NCBI GenBank assembly: GCA_028673005.1
Contig: CM054115.1
Span: forward strand, 5,625,501 to 5,689,500
Source of the DNA: Tanypteryx hageni
Taxonomy: Eukaryota; Arthropoda; Insecta; Odonata; Petaluridae
Length of the DNA: 64,000 bases
Direction of reading: 5' to 3'
Of the stretch, positions 33,712-46,481 are shown in pieces (the first letter of the stretch is position 1; every line of letters starts with the position of its first letter). Both the position numbers and the translations under genes were made by a program. The notes under the pieces are model-generated. The model had not been told where the DNA came from and did no database searches. It was given only the letters and a program-made list of their open reading frames with translations.

Positions 33712-35939
33712 CATACTAGTAGAAGGTGCTTGCATTTTGCAAGCATATCATCTAACCTTGAAAAAACATTCATTTTTCAGAAAGATATTTCATCATTGGA
33801 TATATTACTTTAATTCAAAAGATTTCACCTCCGCAGCGACTTTTGCTTTTCCCTTATGTAAAAATAATAGTTTAAAACAATCCCCAAACTATGAAATTTT
33901 ATACTTTGTCCATTATGGGGTACTAATGCTACACTTTTTCACTCATTTTTAAAGTAGCTTTTCTAAAAGTGAAATAATATTTTTCTAATTGTTTAAATGG
34001 AAATATTTTTTAACGATCGCAATAAGAATTTCATGGATACATGAAATGTTTATTCGTTTATGTAGATTGAACTCTAAATAACTTGAAAATTTTAGCTCTC
34101 TAACTCACCCTGTAGTATCTAACCTTTTATCTATTTGTTTAAACTTTAAGAATTTATAACTGCCAAACAAATCAAATTATCAAAATATCTATAATCCCTA
34201 TTTCGTTTTTTTACAAATCCTACCTCTAAAAAAAATTTCTGCTCCGTAGCACATTCATAAATACATAAACCTTGAAATTTTGTTTAAAAAATTGCGAATT
34301 TTTAGCGGCCGCATTGTTGCTTTTTTTCAAGATATTCGTTTTTTCTGGTCGGTTTTGCACACATTCCTACCTAAGAAAAAAATTTCGAATCTCCAGCTCA
34401 TCTGGAAGTGCCTAAACATTAGTATCCTCCTATATCCTCCTCATCCTCTGTAAAAAAACATCGATATATAATGATAACATATGTATAGGAGGACAAGTAG
34501 TTGGTGCTTGCAACCTGCAAGAATATCATCTCAACATAAAAAACATTCATTTTTCATATTTCATCATTAAAAATATTTTTTTAATTCTAAATATTTCACC
34601 TCCGGAGCGATTTTCGTTTTTCCCTTATGTAAAAATAATAGATTAAAACAATCCCAAAACTTTGAAATTTTAAGAATTTATACTTTCTCCATTATGGGGT
34701 ACGAATGCTACACATTTCTGCCAAATTTTAAAGTTGTAGAAATTCTAGAAGTGAAATAATATTTTTCCAATTGTTTAAAATTTAAACATTTTTAACGGCC
34801 GCCGCAGTATGAATATGGAGAGATTAAAATGTTCATTTGTGCAAATGCACTACTCCGTATATAACTTGAAAATTTCAGCTTCCTAGCTCATCCCGTAATG
34901 TCTAAACATCTATTTGTTTAAATTTTAAGAATTTTTAACTTCCAAACGAATTAAAATATCAAAATTTCTATAATCCCTATTTCGTTTTTTTACAAATTCT
35001 ACTTTTAAAAAAATTCAACTCCGTAGCGCATGCGGAAATACAGAAACCTTGAAAATTTGTTCAAACAATTGCGAATTTTTCACGGCTGCAATGTTTTACT
35101 TTTTCAAGATTTTCGGTTTCTCTAGTCTGTTTTGCACAATACCCTACCTATGAATAAAATTTCGAATCTCCAGCACATCTGGAAGTGCCTAAACATTAGT
35201 ATCCTTTTATATGTTATCATTATATATCGACGTTTCTTACAGAGGAGGATATAACATACTAGTTGTTGGTGCTTGCATACTGCAAGCATTTCATATACCT
35301 TGAAAAAACATGCATTTTTCAGACAGACATTTCATCGTTACAAATATTCTTTCAATTGTAAAGATTTCACCTTTGCAGCAATTTCCGTTTTTCCCACATG
35401 TAAAAATAATAGTTTAAAACAATCCCCAAATGTTGCAATTTTAATAATTTTACACTGTTTTCATTATAAAGTACTAATGCTACACATTTTAACCAAATTT
35501 TAAAGTTGTAGCACTTCTAGAAGTGCTACAACGTTTTTTTTTTTTTTAAGAATTCTACTTATAAAAAAATTTCAAATCCATGGCACATTCGTAAATACAT
35601 AAACCCTGAAAATTTGTTTAAACAATAGCGAATTTTTAGCAATGTTGCACTTTTTCAAGATTTTCGTTTTTTCTTGTCGGTTTTGCACAAAATCCAACCT
35701 AAGAAAATAATGTCGAATCTCCATTTCATCTGGAAGTGCCTAAACATTAGTATCCTCCTATATATATGTTATCATTATCATTATATATAGACGTTCCTTA
35801 CAGAGGAGGATATAACATACATATAGGAGGATACTAATGTCCAGCCCAAACTACATGGGCTAGAGAGCTGAATGTTTCAGTTTTTGTAGATATGATGGAG
35901 AAACCTACATATAAAATGAGACTTCTCACCTAAGTGACA

Positions 35940-36360
35940 TGAGTATTAATTGAAATTGTAAGTTGGAAATGAAAAATTTTAGTAGATACAATTATTTTAT
36001 CTTGTTTCATTTGTTTAAAAAACATCAAATGCATAACCACACTTCCTATGGTTCTACGACAGCTCGTCGCATGACAGTCATTGCACATCATCAATTTATA
36101 GCTCCCTGCCCCCCTCGTCTTTACACCAGTCGTGGTGTCTTGCCATCCAATTTGTCTTGCGAGAAATTATTTGAGCAGTGAATTGATGCGCAATGAGTTT
36201 AATGTGAGATGTATGAATGAGAGACGTGTTTGCCGTGGGACGAATTGATCGTGATGTATTAATGTAATACCACTTCACACTCGAATTTAAGATGACCCTC
36301 GATTTTCGCAAGCTGAAATTTGGAGCAAAACTTCATCTTGGATTTTGGGAAATGCAGTAT
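35940..36360. repeat. Repeat family E, copy 2
   Basis: It matches 32700-32960 closely (AATTGTAAGTTGGAAATGAA, ACTTCCTATGGTTCTACGAC, ACACCAGTCGTGGTGTC). It ends with CGAATTTAAGATGACCCTCG and CTTCATCTTGGATTTTGGG, which is inverted relative to the left end of copy 1, so these are probably terminal inverted repeats. Confidence 0.65.
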
Positions 36361-37425
36361 ATAAAAATTCAACCACTGCAATCCAGACTGTTTCAAATTA
36401 TGTGCGAAGAAATGAGCATTCAGCATACACAGCGATACTTCTACATATGGAGGTGAGGTGGTGGTTGCTAGGCTAAGTGCTTGTCTGGCTTTATGAGCTT
36501 TGTCATGAAGCATTGCTATATTTTGTGCATCACAAAGTTTGATTGTATGACTGTTTGACAAGTTCATCATGGCTGCTAAGACTTTCATACCTTGCAGATA
36601 TTTTTACAAAACTGAATTAAGTGAGACTGTCACTGCAAAGAAAGAATGTTGCCATTTTTACTGCAAAATATAAAATTTCATTGTTATTACGGAAATTAGA
36701 ATTTTGGACCACTCTCTCAGAATATTATTCTCCCATAAACATGTACAAAATAATGTTCTACTTCAACATCCTTGTCTGTAAATTGAATTTTGATAGGTAT
36801 CAATAATATTATTCACTCCTTGAAAATTGAAGTGATACAATAAGTTAACTAGGAGGTCTATTACAAATAATTCCTATTGAGAATTTTTTCCATATTTCAT
36901 ATTCAAATTTTATCATTGTAGTCGGTACATTGTATTTTTTCTCATGACTCATGCACATGGTACCAAAGGAGCTGTCTGTAAATTGGAGATTTCCTTCAGT
37001 CAAATGTGCTAGATCAATCTTTCACCCTGAATGTTATGTTTCAACATGGCTGCTGTTGTGCACAGTTAACAGGCATTAGGGACAATAGCTTTGTTTTATC
37101 CCTTTGGCAAATATTTAAAACAATTTGATGGATTTACTTTAATATTTTAGACTATAAAATTTTAATAACTTGACTTTCTATTGTGGGCATTGCAGGGAAA
37201 CTATTTCTCACATGTAGTTCATTAATAGTTGCAACATATAAATTTACTGTATTTACTCCCATACATGCTGCATGTTTGATTTTCAAGGTGAATCAAGACA
37301 AAATGTATCCAAGTAGAAGTTGCACCTCATGTTTCTCTGAAAAACACTAGATGATACGAATAAAATATGCATTTCTCATTTAAGCATACTAACTCAAATA
37401 CTCTTGACTGTACTTAAATGTTAAA
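36361..37425. other. RpL11 intron, nothing recognised
   Basis: AT-rich sequence. Frames of 61 and 109 residues at 36259-36806 resemble nothing known. No inverted or tandem repeats were noticed. Confidence 0.4.
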
Positions 37426-37430
37426 AGTAG

Positions 37431-38883
37431 GAATGGGACGATTGGTTCCTTGGTTCTGCCGGTTCTCTCAAGAACCAAAATAACCAGAACCGACTGTTTA
37501 TAATCCAGTTCTTTGGTTCTGATCCTCATTTTATAAAAAAATGATTGCGACTTGGAAGCAGACGCTAACTGGAAAGCGACTGCCTCATACCACCCTATTT
37601 TTCCGCGACGGCATTGGATTTTCGATACGTATATCGATGATGGAAGTTGTGCGTTTACTATGACCTGAAATATATTTTTATGCTGTGTGTGTTATCAGTT
37701 TCATATGGGATAAGCAAGTCTGAATTTCCTTTAGTTTATGCGGTAAAGAGCTTTGTAGTGCATACAAAAATCGAGACGATGAATCAGTTCAACAAATGAT
37801 AGATGCACAAAAATATCCATCAAAACAATTGAATGACAGGTTTCGAACTTCTGTCGTTCAATATTTGGTTCATGGCTGCGTGGTTTTATAATTAAAAAAT
37901 TCAAGCAATATCTTGAGTCAAAGCCATCAGTTTGAAGTGTTACTATAACTTATTAGCAGAAATAAGTTTTATTTTGTTGTGTAGTAATTTTGTATAGATA
38001 CCCCACGGATAATTTTTAAATTTGACTGATTTATTGTGAACCCTAACAATAAAGCCATGTCGGACGTTTGGAACAACTTGGGAATTGACAGTACAAATGA
38101 CAAATACGCTATATGTAACTATTGTAATGCTAGAATTTCCTGTGGTATACCAAAAAGCACTTCTAACCTAAAACAAGTTAGGAAAGTGTACAGTGTATCA
38201 AAAATAGGCATGTTTTGTGCGATGGTGTATTTAAAGCTATACGATATAATTTGACCAAACACAATCCATAAAACAGCAAAAATACACCATGACCTGATTG
38301 TATGTCTGTCTATTAAAAATTTCTGCTTTCCCCTTAGTTAGTGCATCAATAAACATATTATGTAATTTTAATGACTAAATACTGCAAAACGATATATCAG
38401 AAGTGCCAGGAAAATATTCAATTTTTATTTACCTATTTATTTTTTAATCAGTTTTAATCAACCAATCAATCAAAAATTATTTTAAACATACCTCACTTGA
38501 GTGCAGTAGCTGTAATATTTACATTTAAGTTATTTTCTTGGCTTGCTTGCTTAAGGTATTAAATGTATTTTGTAATTATAGCAGATCTTATTTACTTCAG
38601 TAACCAATAAGATTGTTTATGTTAACAGCAATTACATAGCTATGCATGAATTTTTCTAAGTTCAAAGCGAATTAAGTCTTTCTTGTTCGATTTTCTTGAT
38701 AACGGCTACTCCTATGAAAATAATATAATAATAGGGAAGGAAATACTCCACATTACTAGTTTTGCAAGCTTATTTGAAAACTATTTTGATATGACCAAAG
38801 ATTTACAAGATATAACGGAAAGTTCATTTTTTGTCACCAGTAAAGTGGTACCCCTGGTTGGCTTATGTGATTTATTTTTGTGA
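37431..38883 (+). pseudogene. Decayed hAT element with BED zinc-finger fragment
   Basis: A left end AGGAATGGGACGATTGGTTCC is followed by GGTTCT/AGAACC-rich sequence. The frame at 38036-38254 has SDVWNNLGIDSTNDKYAICN, then CNARISCGIPKSTSNLK, the first half of a BED zinc finger (CNYC pair) found at the N-terminus of hAT transposases. The His pair is lost. Downstream, 38770-38870 (DITESSFFVTSKVVPLVGLC) resembles the middle of a hAT transposase; this is weaker. No right end was found. Confidence 0.6.
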
Positions 38884-38929
38884 TTTTCTTATTGTCTTGG
38901 AATGTAAGTCCTTAATATCAAATTTCATA

Positions 38930-39435
38930 AATGGAAGTTGAGAATGAACATGCGGACGGATGGACAAACCGAAGCTAATAGGCGCTTAAGCTGGAAGCAT
39001 AATGTGCCTAAAGACCGAGATCAGATTAATACAAGTATGGAAAGGTGTGCTCCATGTCGGAGTGAACAGAATTTCCAAATGCATTCTTTGAGATTGACAA
39101 ATTTTAGTAAAATTCCCCAATACCAAATTTTTTCAAATACATCCTTTGGATACAGAGTTGAAACAGGTACATCGTAAGCTACATGTAGTTCTTCATGTAA
39201 AGTGGTCGTAATTATCATCTGATTTCAACCAAAATTGGAATCGGTCGGTAAAACTTCCTAATGCCAAATTTTATCAAAATATGTCCAGCAGTTCCTGAGT
39301 TGCAAAACAGGCATGTTGTAAAATACTGGTAGGTCTTTATGTAAAGTCGTCGTTATTGTAGGCCAATTTTAACCAAAATTGGAATCGGTCGACAAATTTT
39401 AGTAAAACTCCCTAATGCCAAATTTCAGCGGTCTT
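38930..39435. repeat. Degenerate repeat with internal duplication
   Basis: The segment has CGGACGGATGGACAAACC, then three related passages of the form AGTAAAACTCCCTAATGCCAAATT. AACCAAAATTGGAATCGGTCG occurs at 39228 and about 39369. The pattern is common in untranslated parts of insect retroelements; the family is not identified. Confidence 0.5.
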
Positions 39436-39489
39436 TCATGCTGTGGTGGTTTCGTCTGGAAACCAGGAGATGAGTTGTCTAACTCTCTT

Positions 39490-40085
39490 TGTAAGGTTAC
39501 CCCCCCCCTTTTAGCAGGCTATCAAAACATACAAAAGATTTTATGATATTTCTCACTGAATGTATTTGGTGTATATTTTGGACACAAGCATTCAGTATAT
39601 GCATACTAGTTCAGTCATTAACTGAAATGGTTTGTTACAAATTTTTGCTTGAGAAAATACGGGATTTGTAAAATGTATTTTTTAAAGTAATACTGTATTA
39701 ATTGAAATCCAGATTGTAAGTTTGAAATGAAAAATTTTAATAGAAACAATTATTGTAACTTATCATTTGTTTATAAATATCAAATGCGTAACCTTACTTC
39801 CTACAGTTCTACGACAACTCATAGCGGGCAGTTCATCACACAAATAAACGCATCAATACATTGCATGACAAAGTTATTGTGCATCAATGCATCACTCCCT
39901 GCTACCCTCCTGTACACGACATTCATTGTCTTGTGACAACATTTTTTGAGTGATGATTTGATATGCAGTGAGTTTGTTTTATGATGTATTTATGGCATAC
40001 CACTTCATACTCGAATTTAAGATTTTCGCAAGCGGAAATTTGGAATAAAACCTTGTCTTGGATTCTGGTAAATGCTCTAATCTCC
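39490..40085. repeat. Repeat family E, copy 3
   Basis: It shares ATTTGGTGTATATTTTGGAC, TTGCTTGAGAAAATAC, TGAAATGAAAAATTTT and CTTACTTCCTACAGTTCTACG with copies 1 and 2, and ends CGAATTTAAGATTTTCGCAA with CTTGTCTTGGATTCTGG. It is the most diverged copy and shows the left and right parts in one locus. Confidence 0.6.
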
Positions 40086-40089
40086 AGGG

Positions 40090-42270
40090 ATGTGTTCCAT
40101 TAGGTTACTTCCTAATATAGGAATAGAGAAACAACTAGATAACTATTACGTTTTTGATGCTTTTAAAGAAGATAATTATTCCTAGACTAAGGTCTTTTTA
40201 GGAATAATCTTAATTCTTATAAAATATTTGAGAGTAGATTAGTTATTGGATATTGATTAGGTTTTCAGAAGATTAAATGATGTTTAACATGTTGAGTGCC
40301 AATTATCTAGATACAGTCATTTGTGTAGTGCTATATGTTGGTTTAATTAATTCATTTGAGTTTGAGCAGGTGATGATATATAATGGCTAAGCCACTCATG
40401 GCAGATATTTTTAGTGCTCCAATATGAACTAAAAAGATAAAAGGGCTTACTGGCAGCCCTTGATTTACATGAGATCTGTGTACACAAGTTCAGTTATAAG
40501 CGATTAATGTTTCATGTCCTTTTGCCCAATTTACGTGAGAGTTGTATTCCAGGAAATCATCGTGCTATGTGAAATTGCATATACTGAAAACAATTTTCTC
40601 ATTGAAAACAATGCAGTAAGGGTTAGCTATGTTCTTGAACAGATATATTCCACTGATGAACTTCTTTAAATTGGTGACTCCTAATGTAAATTCCCACTCC
40701 ATTTCCTCCCTTTCCATTGTAAACATTTTGAAAAGTTTAAACCTTGGTACGTTTACTGATGATGAGGCTATGGAGGGTTTTATCCATATCTCAGAGATTG
40801 TAGTGTGTTGCATGCTTTTACTAAGAAGCAACAAGTGTAATCTCATCTGCGTGTGCTTGTAGGTTTTGGGCATTAAGATAAATGGTTTGGGAATACGTTG
40901 GACAGGAAGATAGCTGCTTCGTAAGGATTTCACTGATTCTGAGATTTCCGAGAAGTATTCTGTGGAAGAGAGAGCATTACACAAAAATTCACAATGTAAC
41001 AAAGTAAGAGGGAAAGCTTATATTTTTTATGAAAGATATGAGTAAAACCATTGTGAGATAAAGCTGATTCACCTAATTTTTTATGATTAAAATCCCATCA
41101 TTGTTTAGATGGGCATTTGCAGTATTTTAATCAATTTGTTTTAGGTGTCACTTTGTGGAATTCCCTCTTATTTAAGGATTTAAGAGAAATAAGACTTTGT
41201 AACTTATAACTTTGTTTTTAGGATAAAAACTTAAGTAGAACCTTAAAAGTTTCATTTCTCTTAATCCTTCCGTATTTATTGTTCATATTAACATGAATTT
41301 TTCATGTCCCTTCCTGGGCTTGTGTAAATAAAACTAGGACAAAAAAGGTAAGAGTATATCATTCATACAGCTGAGGCGATCAGCAATTAAAATTTTATAT
41401 CAATATATAGTTACAATTTGTTGGCGCTTGTATTCTGCATGCGCATAAAAAATCACCGCACACCATGATCTAAACTTGTAAGTAAACCAATCCGATCTCC
41501 AAGGCAATAGCATTTGTGCCACGAGGAACCTATATAAATGAGATAATAAATAGCAAGAGTTCTTGTGGAATATTTGTTGTTCATCGTGAAATTAAGGCAC
41601 CTATCTAGAATTTCCAAATTCTCAGTGGCTTTATGTTATTTCAAGTTTTATTGTTCATATTATGTTTTAGGATTATGATGTCATCTCAAGTTTGTATTTT
41701 GGGCTGAAAATAAATGGCATTATAATATACTCCACTGATTCTCATTAAAAGCAGTAAATCAGTGTTATTATAATACTGGATTTACCCACGTAATTGTCCC
41801 ACCTGAACTATGAGGAAGAAGTAAAACATTTTTCTGATACGGCCACTTTCATACGATAGGGGATATGGATTTAACAATGGTATTATCAACAGCTGTACCA
41901 TATTTACTCGTGTATTTGTCTGACCTGAACTATAAGGAAAAATAAAAGAATATTTTTTCAGATATGATTACTTTCATACAATAGGGGTAAACTGCATATT
42001 TGTCCCATCCTTGTTTCAGTGTAAAAAAATCATGAAAATTGCAGCAATTACACAAGTAAATGCTGTATATACTAGCGTCTCTGCCTGTGTGTGCTACAGA
42101 TTAACTGCGAGGTAAATTCATTCACTGCCTGTCTGCACCCCTGAATATCTTTTCGGCTTAGGAACACTCATTAAAAGAGTATCAATGAATAATGGCATAT
42201 TTATTTTCATTACCATCATATTGTTTATTGTTACTAAGATATCTTAAAAATATCATCAAAATTTCGTGAA
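40090..42270. other. RpL11 intron, no gene recognised
   Basis: AT-rich. A 145-residue minus-strand frame at 41002-40565 was examined and is not recognisable. An imperfect tandem duplication lies at about 41770-41990, where CCTGAACTAT, GGAA-AAGTAAAA and CTTTCATACAATAGGGG-like blocks occur twice about 120 bases apart. Confidence 0.4.
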
Positions 42271-42272
42271 TA

Positions 42273-43823
42273 CAGTAAAACCCTTAGGTATATGGGAAAA
42301 AAGTGTAAATTACAGGAAAGTGCGAATTGGGGGAAAAGGAAAATAGCTTAACTGATTTTACTTTTAAACTTGATCATTTGTTACAGTGAGACTAACAATA
42401 AAGTCAGTGTTAAAAGAGCTAAGTTTAACAAGAGTATCTATTTATTCATTCACTTAACCAGCACACTTTTTAATAATAGTAATATTAACCCTTTGAGTGC
42501 CATGCCGATTGTGGTGGGTATGTCCAAAATTGCCAGGTCTATTTCAGCAATTTTGCATCAATCTCGAAGAAAAATCACATATGCCATTTATTCATATTCT
42601 TGCCTGATTCTTTCAGTAATTGCACAGATGATTACAAATATTAATTATATTAAGGGAATGTTCGAGTTCATCTTGTGATTTTTTTGTTTAAAAAATTGTT
42701 TTTGATTTTTTTAATAAAAAAATGAAAAGTCAATTTTATATTTAATAAAGTATAGTATTTTATTATTTTTGCTGGTGTTTTAACTTATTTTCATAAAGGC
42801 AAGACATTCAGGTAAAACATTGCATAAACTCGCAAAAATTGTTAAAAAATGAAATTACAGAAAAATATTATTTTGCATAACTGCAATTGCAGCACTTTTT
42901 CATCAGTCTCAATGAAAAATCACATACATGCTATTTATTCATATTTTTACGTGTTTCTTTCAGTAATTGCAAAGATGATTACAAATATTAATTATATTAA
43001 TACAGAATAAATGAATAAACAGAATATATACAGAATACTAAGTATTCTACAGAATTTTGGATGTTAAATAAAAATATTGCAAGATTGATATTAAGTTACG
43101 GTAAATTTTTTTTATGAAATAGTGCACGAAAAAATTTTTTATGCAGTACCTGAGATAACAGCGGATGAATCCACTCGCTTTTTATGTCCAAAAACTGCAG
43201 ATAAGTCGGCAATAATGAATGAAATCTAACACTACTGTGATGCGCACTCGAAAACACCAGGCAAGCTACCTAGGGGCAGAATTTTCGTGGAAATGTTTAA
43301 AACATGATAGCGCCAAACTTTTAACATCTTTTCAATAGCATTCATACTTGATTCAAAGAGTAAATAGTATTTCCGTATCTAGGTGCAGTTTATGATTGAC
43401 TAGTGGGATTTACGTATGAGGTTTTGAAGTTTTCATCCAAAAGAATTCATACATATTTACAGCTCTATAAGTATGCTGTTTCTGGTAGCATCTGTTAAAG
43501 CGAGTACCAGGAGTGCTGTTTTGAAAAGAAAGAGTTCCTATTTCAGCCTCTAGGGGTGCTGTTCCTACTCTGCCGCTGTTCTTGAAATCTTTGCCCAAAA
43601 GAGTTAGGATTTTTTTTGCAAGGCTAATTTTTAAATGTTAAAAACTGTTGGGAATCGCATGCTAAATTGCTTTTAAAAAATTTGAAATTGTAACGTAAAA
43701 TGACGCAAATAGCGGGAAAACTTGAAATGAAATAGTGTAAATACAGGGTTTTACTTGCATTGGAATCATAGAAAAATTGATGGGACCCATATAAAATGTT
43801 GTAAATAGTGGGAAAATGTACTG
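42273..43823. mobile_element. Tigger-like non-autonomous element, copy B (1551 bp)
   Basis: TA at 42271-42272 and 43824-43825 flank CAGTAAAACCCTTAGG and a shortened right end ...GTACTG. It matches copy A (25005-26419) at its left ~210 and right ~550 bases. The middle differs: at 42485 a TTAACCCTTTGAGTGCC junction starts sequence absent from copy A, possibly a nested TTAA element. A ~110-bp block (CAGTAATTGCACAGATGATT region) is duplicated at 42545-42656 and 42892-43000. Confidence 0.7.
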
Positions 43824-43825
43824 TA

Positions 43826-44840
43826 TGCACCTGAATAGAAGCCGATGTTTTTTCCAAATCTATCATGAAAAAATCACCCCTCTGCTTAAATGCGAGTTTG
43901 AGAAAAAATTTGGGGTTAGGGTTGTCTCGTAGTCACCCATAGATGGCAGCACGTGTCTCATTGCCCTCGCATTCAAATGATAGTACTATATTTTTCATCA
44001 AGTAAATATTTGACCTACGATGAATATTAATAAATAAATAATAAAGCTGGAATATTGAATTTAGCAGTACCCGTGTTTTGTTGCCGTTGTTACATGTTCT
44101 TTAGTTTATAAATGCTATTGGATATTTTCTTTCGTTTCTCAGGGCTATGCATATGTATCATTAAGGATAGTTAGTAATTTGTATTATTTTTCATTATCCA
44201 TTAAAAGAAGTTTCTATTAGTTTTACTTGGCTATTGTGGTTATTGCTATAGCCAATTTAATGTTTATATGCATGTTAAAACCTCATTCATGGAATCTATT
44301 AAAATTGAGTACATTGACTACGCAGATGATTACGCGAAATGCATTGAGGGATTTTGATGCTCAACTGTTTGAATTACGGTAATACGTGTGTGAAGTTATA
44401 CCATATACGATATATCGATATGAACATTTATAATTATAAAATGCAATTTCTTAAGACAATGGAAATGCTAATTTCATTGGAAATAGCCTTGGATTAAAGA
44501 TTATCTTTGTGAGGTTGCTATTACTTTATTTTACCTTGTGTGAAAATGAACATGAATGAAATTATCGTAACTGAATATGGAACATTATTGGACAACGCGA
44601 AATTATTAATTGGAGTAATATTTCAAATGTCAACAACTAAACCACTTCCCAATCGATTCTTTGTTCTCCAATAATGTATTCTAGGCCATGCATGCATGCC
44701 CGGCATACTTCAGCATAAAATCTACGACATCTACTTTTTTGTCAAAAAATTGTGGATTGCAAAATTATCATCCTACCAATCATATGTGATTATATGAAAC
44801 TGACAAATCACCTAGACGATGAAAGATTGTCATGTAAAAA
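43826..44840. other. RpL11 intron, nothing recognised
   Basis: AT-rich, no recognisable frame. GCACCTGAATAGAAGCCGATG directly after copy B resembles a DNA-transposon end but no partner was found. Confidence 0.35.
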
Positions 44841-44889
44841 TACCAAAGGTGAAATACTCCTTTAGCCAAAACAACTAGAGGGCTACAAA

Positions 44890-44930
44890 ACCCAATGCAT
44901 TTCGCCCACAAGGTGAGCATCGTCAGGGGT
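44890..44930 (-). ncRNA. Hammerhead-ribozyme-like motif, minus strand
   Basis: Read on the minus strand: ACCC (stem I), CTGACGA, T, GCTCAC-CTT-GTGGGC (stem II, one G-T pair allowed), GAA, ATGCAT palindrome (stem III), T at the cleavage position, then GGGT (stem I partner). It is identical to the motif in the opposite arm. Confidence 0.6.
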
Positions 44931-44977
44931 AAAACCTGTTTCAACAGTGACTCCCAGTCACTGTTGAAACAGGTTTT

Positions 44978-45018
44978 ACCCCTGACGATGCTCACCTTGT
45001 GGGCGAAATGCATTGGGT
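44978..45018 (+). ncRNA. Hammerhead-ribozyme-like motif, plus strand
   Basis: ACCC at 44978-44981, CTGACGA at 44982-44988, hairpin, then GAAATGCATT and GGGT at 45015-45018. All conserved core positions (CUGANGA, GAA) are kept. The cleavage triplet would be AUU, allowed by the NUH rule though not optimal. One extra U follows CUGACGA. It is on the RpL11 sense strand, so it would be present in the pre-mRNA intron. Confidence 0.6.
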
Positions 45019-46227
45019 TTTGTAGCCCTCTAGTTGTTTTGGGTAAAAGAGTATTTCACCTTTGTTAGTTTTGGCCAAAGTTATTGAGCTACTATCTATT
45101 ATGTAAAAATACGTCAATTTTTTTCATTAAACAAAAATCTGGGCTGATTCAATGCAAATTAAAAAAACCATTGCAGGAAAATCAAATTTTATTCTTTTGA
45201 TCATTCGTTGTCTCAAGTTTTGATCTCCTACGATGATTTTAAATAATTTTAAAATACAAATGATTATTGCGCTACATTAGTCCCCATGTTAACCCAACGT
45301 AGTAAGTAAACACTCTTAGAATCAAACCCATGACTTAAACATAGATGGCGGGTAGCTTAAAATTGAAAAGGGTTATGTAATTCCTGAAAGTTTGTTTGAA
45401 AAAGAATGAGAGGTACTTTTCGTCACTTGATTGGGCTGTCGACCAACTACAACTTAAATATATAGAGAGATGTTTATCATTCCCCATAATTAAAAGGAGT
45501 AATGTGTTTATTTAATGCTATGTATCGTATATTAAAATCATGACATCATATGTATATGTCGTTGGTTAAGATCAAAGGGGTTATAAGTAGTCCTATCAGT
45601 TACCTTTTAAAAGTCATGAAATCCATGCTATTACAATGTTTCCATTTAAAAGCATTGGACTTGCTGGCATGGTAGTTGATGTTTTAGATTGTTGAAAATG
45701 CCCCTTTTTTCAGTTAAAAACAAATTTCTTTTCCAATTCGGCATGGATTTGAATTTAGTGTCAAAAAATAGTAAACCTCGTTCTTTTAGCTATAGAACTT
45801 TTAATCGGGAGTTTATATCTTAATTTGAACTACCGTATTTTCCGCCAGATACCGCGCGCATTATCTATACAAAAAATATAAAAATCGAGCAAATGTGACT
45901 ATGCGCGTTATACGCAGGAAAAAAATTGTATTTCAAAGCGAACGTTATTTCATTGTAATTGTTATGCTTTTCTTATAGTAATGGAAATTTAGGACAATTC
46001 GTCACATTTTAAAAACACTTGCAGACGTTCTTTTCATCAAATGGCAATTTAAATTATGTCCTAGCGAAAATAATTATTCAATTAAAAAAATACACGTTTT
46101 ACCACGTAATTAAAGCATTTCCATATTATACAATTTCAATTAGTAATACCTATAAATATATCAGTCTATAAAGCAACATATGAAACAATATCACTAAATG
46201 TTCTAACGTAATTCAACATACTCGCTA

Positions 46228-46378
46228 GTTTATTTTACGCTTGTTATTATTTACAATACAACCAACCGAAACAACCCAACTCCGTGTCCGATCATTTCAT
46301 TTACGCATTTTCTCTTTTACAGAAAATACTCACAGTTGAGTTGATTGTATTGTAAATAATAACAAGCATAAAATAAAC
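46228..46378. repeat. Small foldback inside the pogo-type element
   Basis: GTTTATTTTACGCTTGTTAT...AATACAA (46228-46262) is inverted as TTGTATTGTAAATAATAACA...AAATAAAC (46345-46378), one mismatch, with an 82-base centre. It is either an insertion or part of the element's 3' region. Confidence 0.85.
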
Positions 46379-46481
46379 GAATAGAACGACTAGAAGGGTC
46401 ATGGAGATAACACACAAGCACCGTTAAATCAAACTAACATCTGGAATCAAAAACATTTTAAAAGATTTATTGAATATTAAC

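Larger units (their letters stand above)
33148..35830 (+). repeat. Tandem array of ~770-bp units with conserved hairpins
   Basis: Units start near 33711, 34488 and 35246 (the first also reaches back to 33148-33182 across an insertion). The third is internally shortened to ~575 bp. Each begins GGTGCTTGCA-NNN-TGCAAGCA (an 8-bp stem with variable loop, damaged in unit 2) and ends near TAAACATTAGTATCCTCCTATA and CTTACAGAGGAGGATATAAC. The interior is AT-rich and non-coding. A partly inverted relative lies at 54640-56545. The class is unknown. Confidence 0.75.
44845..45064. repeat. 220-bp palindrome with a hammerhead motif in each arm
   Basis: The left arm (44845-44951) and right arm (44957-45064) are inverted copies with a 5-base centre (TCCCA) and only small differences. 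Each contains a complete hammerhead-like motif, so both strands carry one. Beyond the right arm, TTTTGGCCAAAGTTATTGAGCTA resembles 20362-20385 next to the palindrome at 20186-20358, so the two loci belong to one family. Confidence 0.9.

Noticed and set aside
33151..33735. Long minus-strand frame of ~194 residues
   Set aside because: Most of it is Tyr-Ile repeats read through the AT microsatellites. The rest is Penelope-like untranslated sequence.
40565..41002. 145-residue minus-strand frame
   Set aside because: No domain or family resemblance, and AT-rich intron background makes such frames likely by chance.
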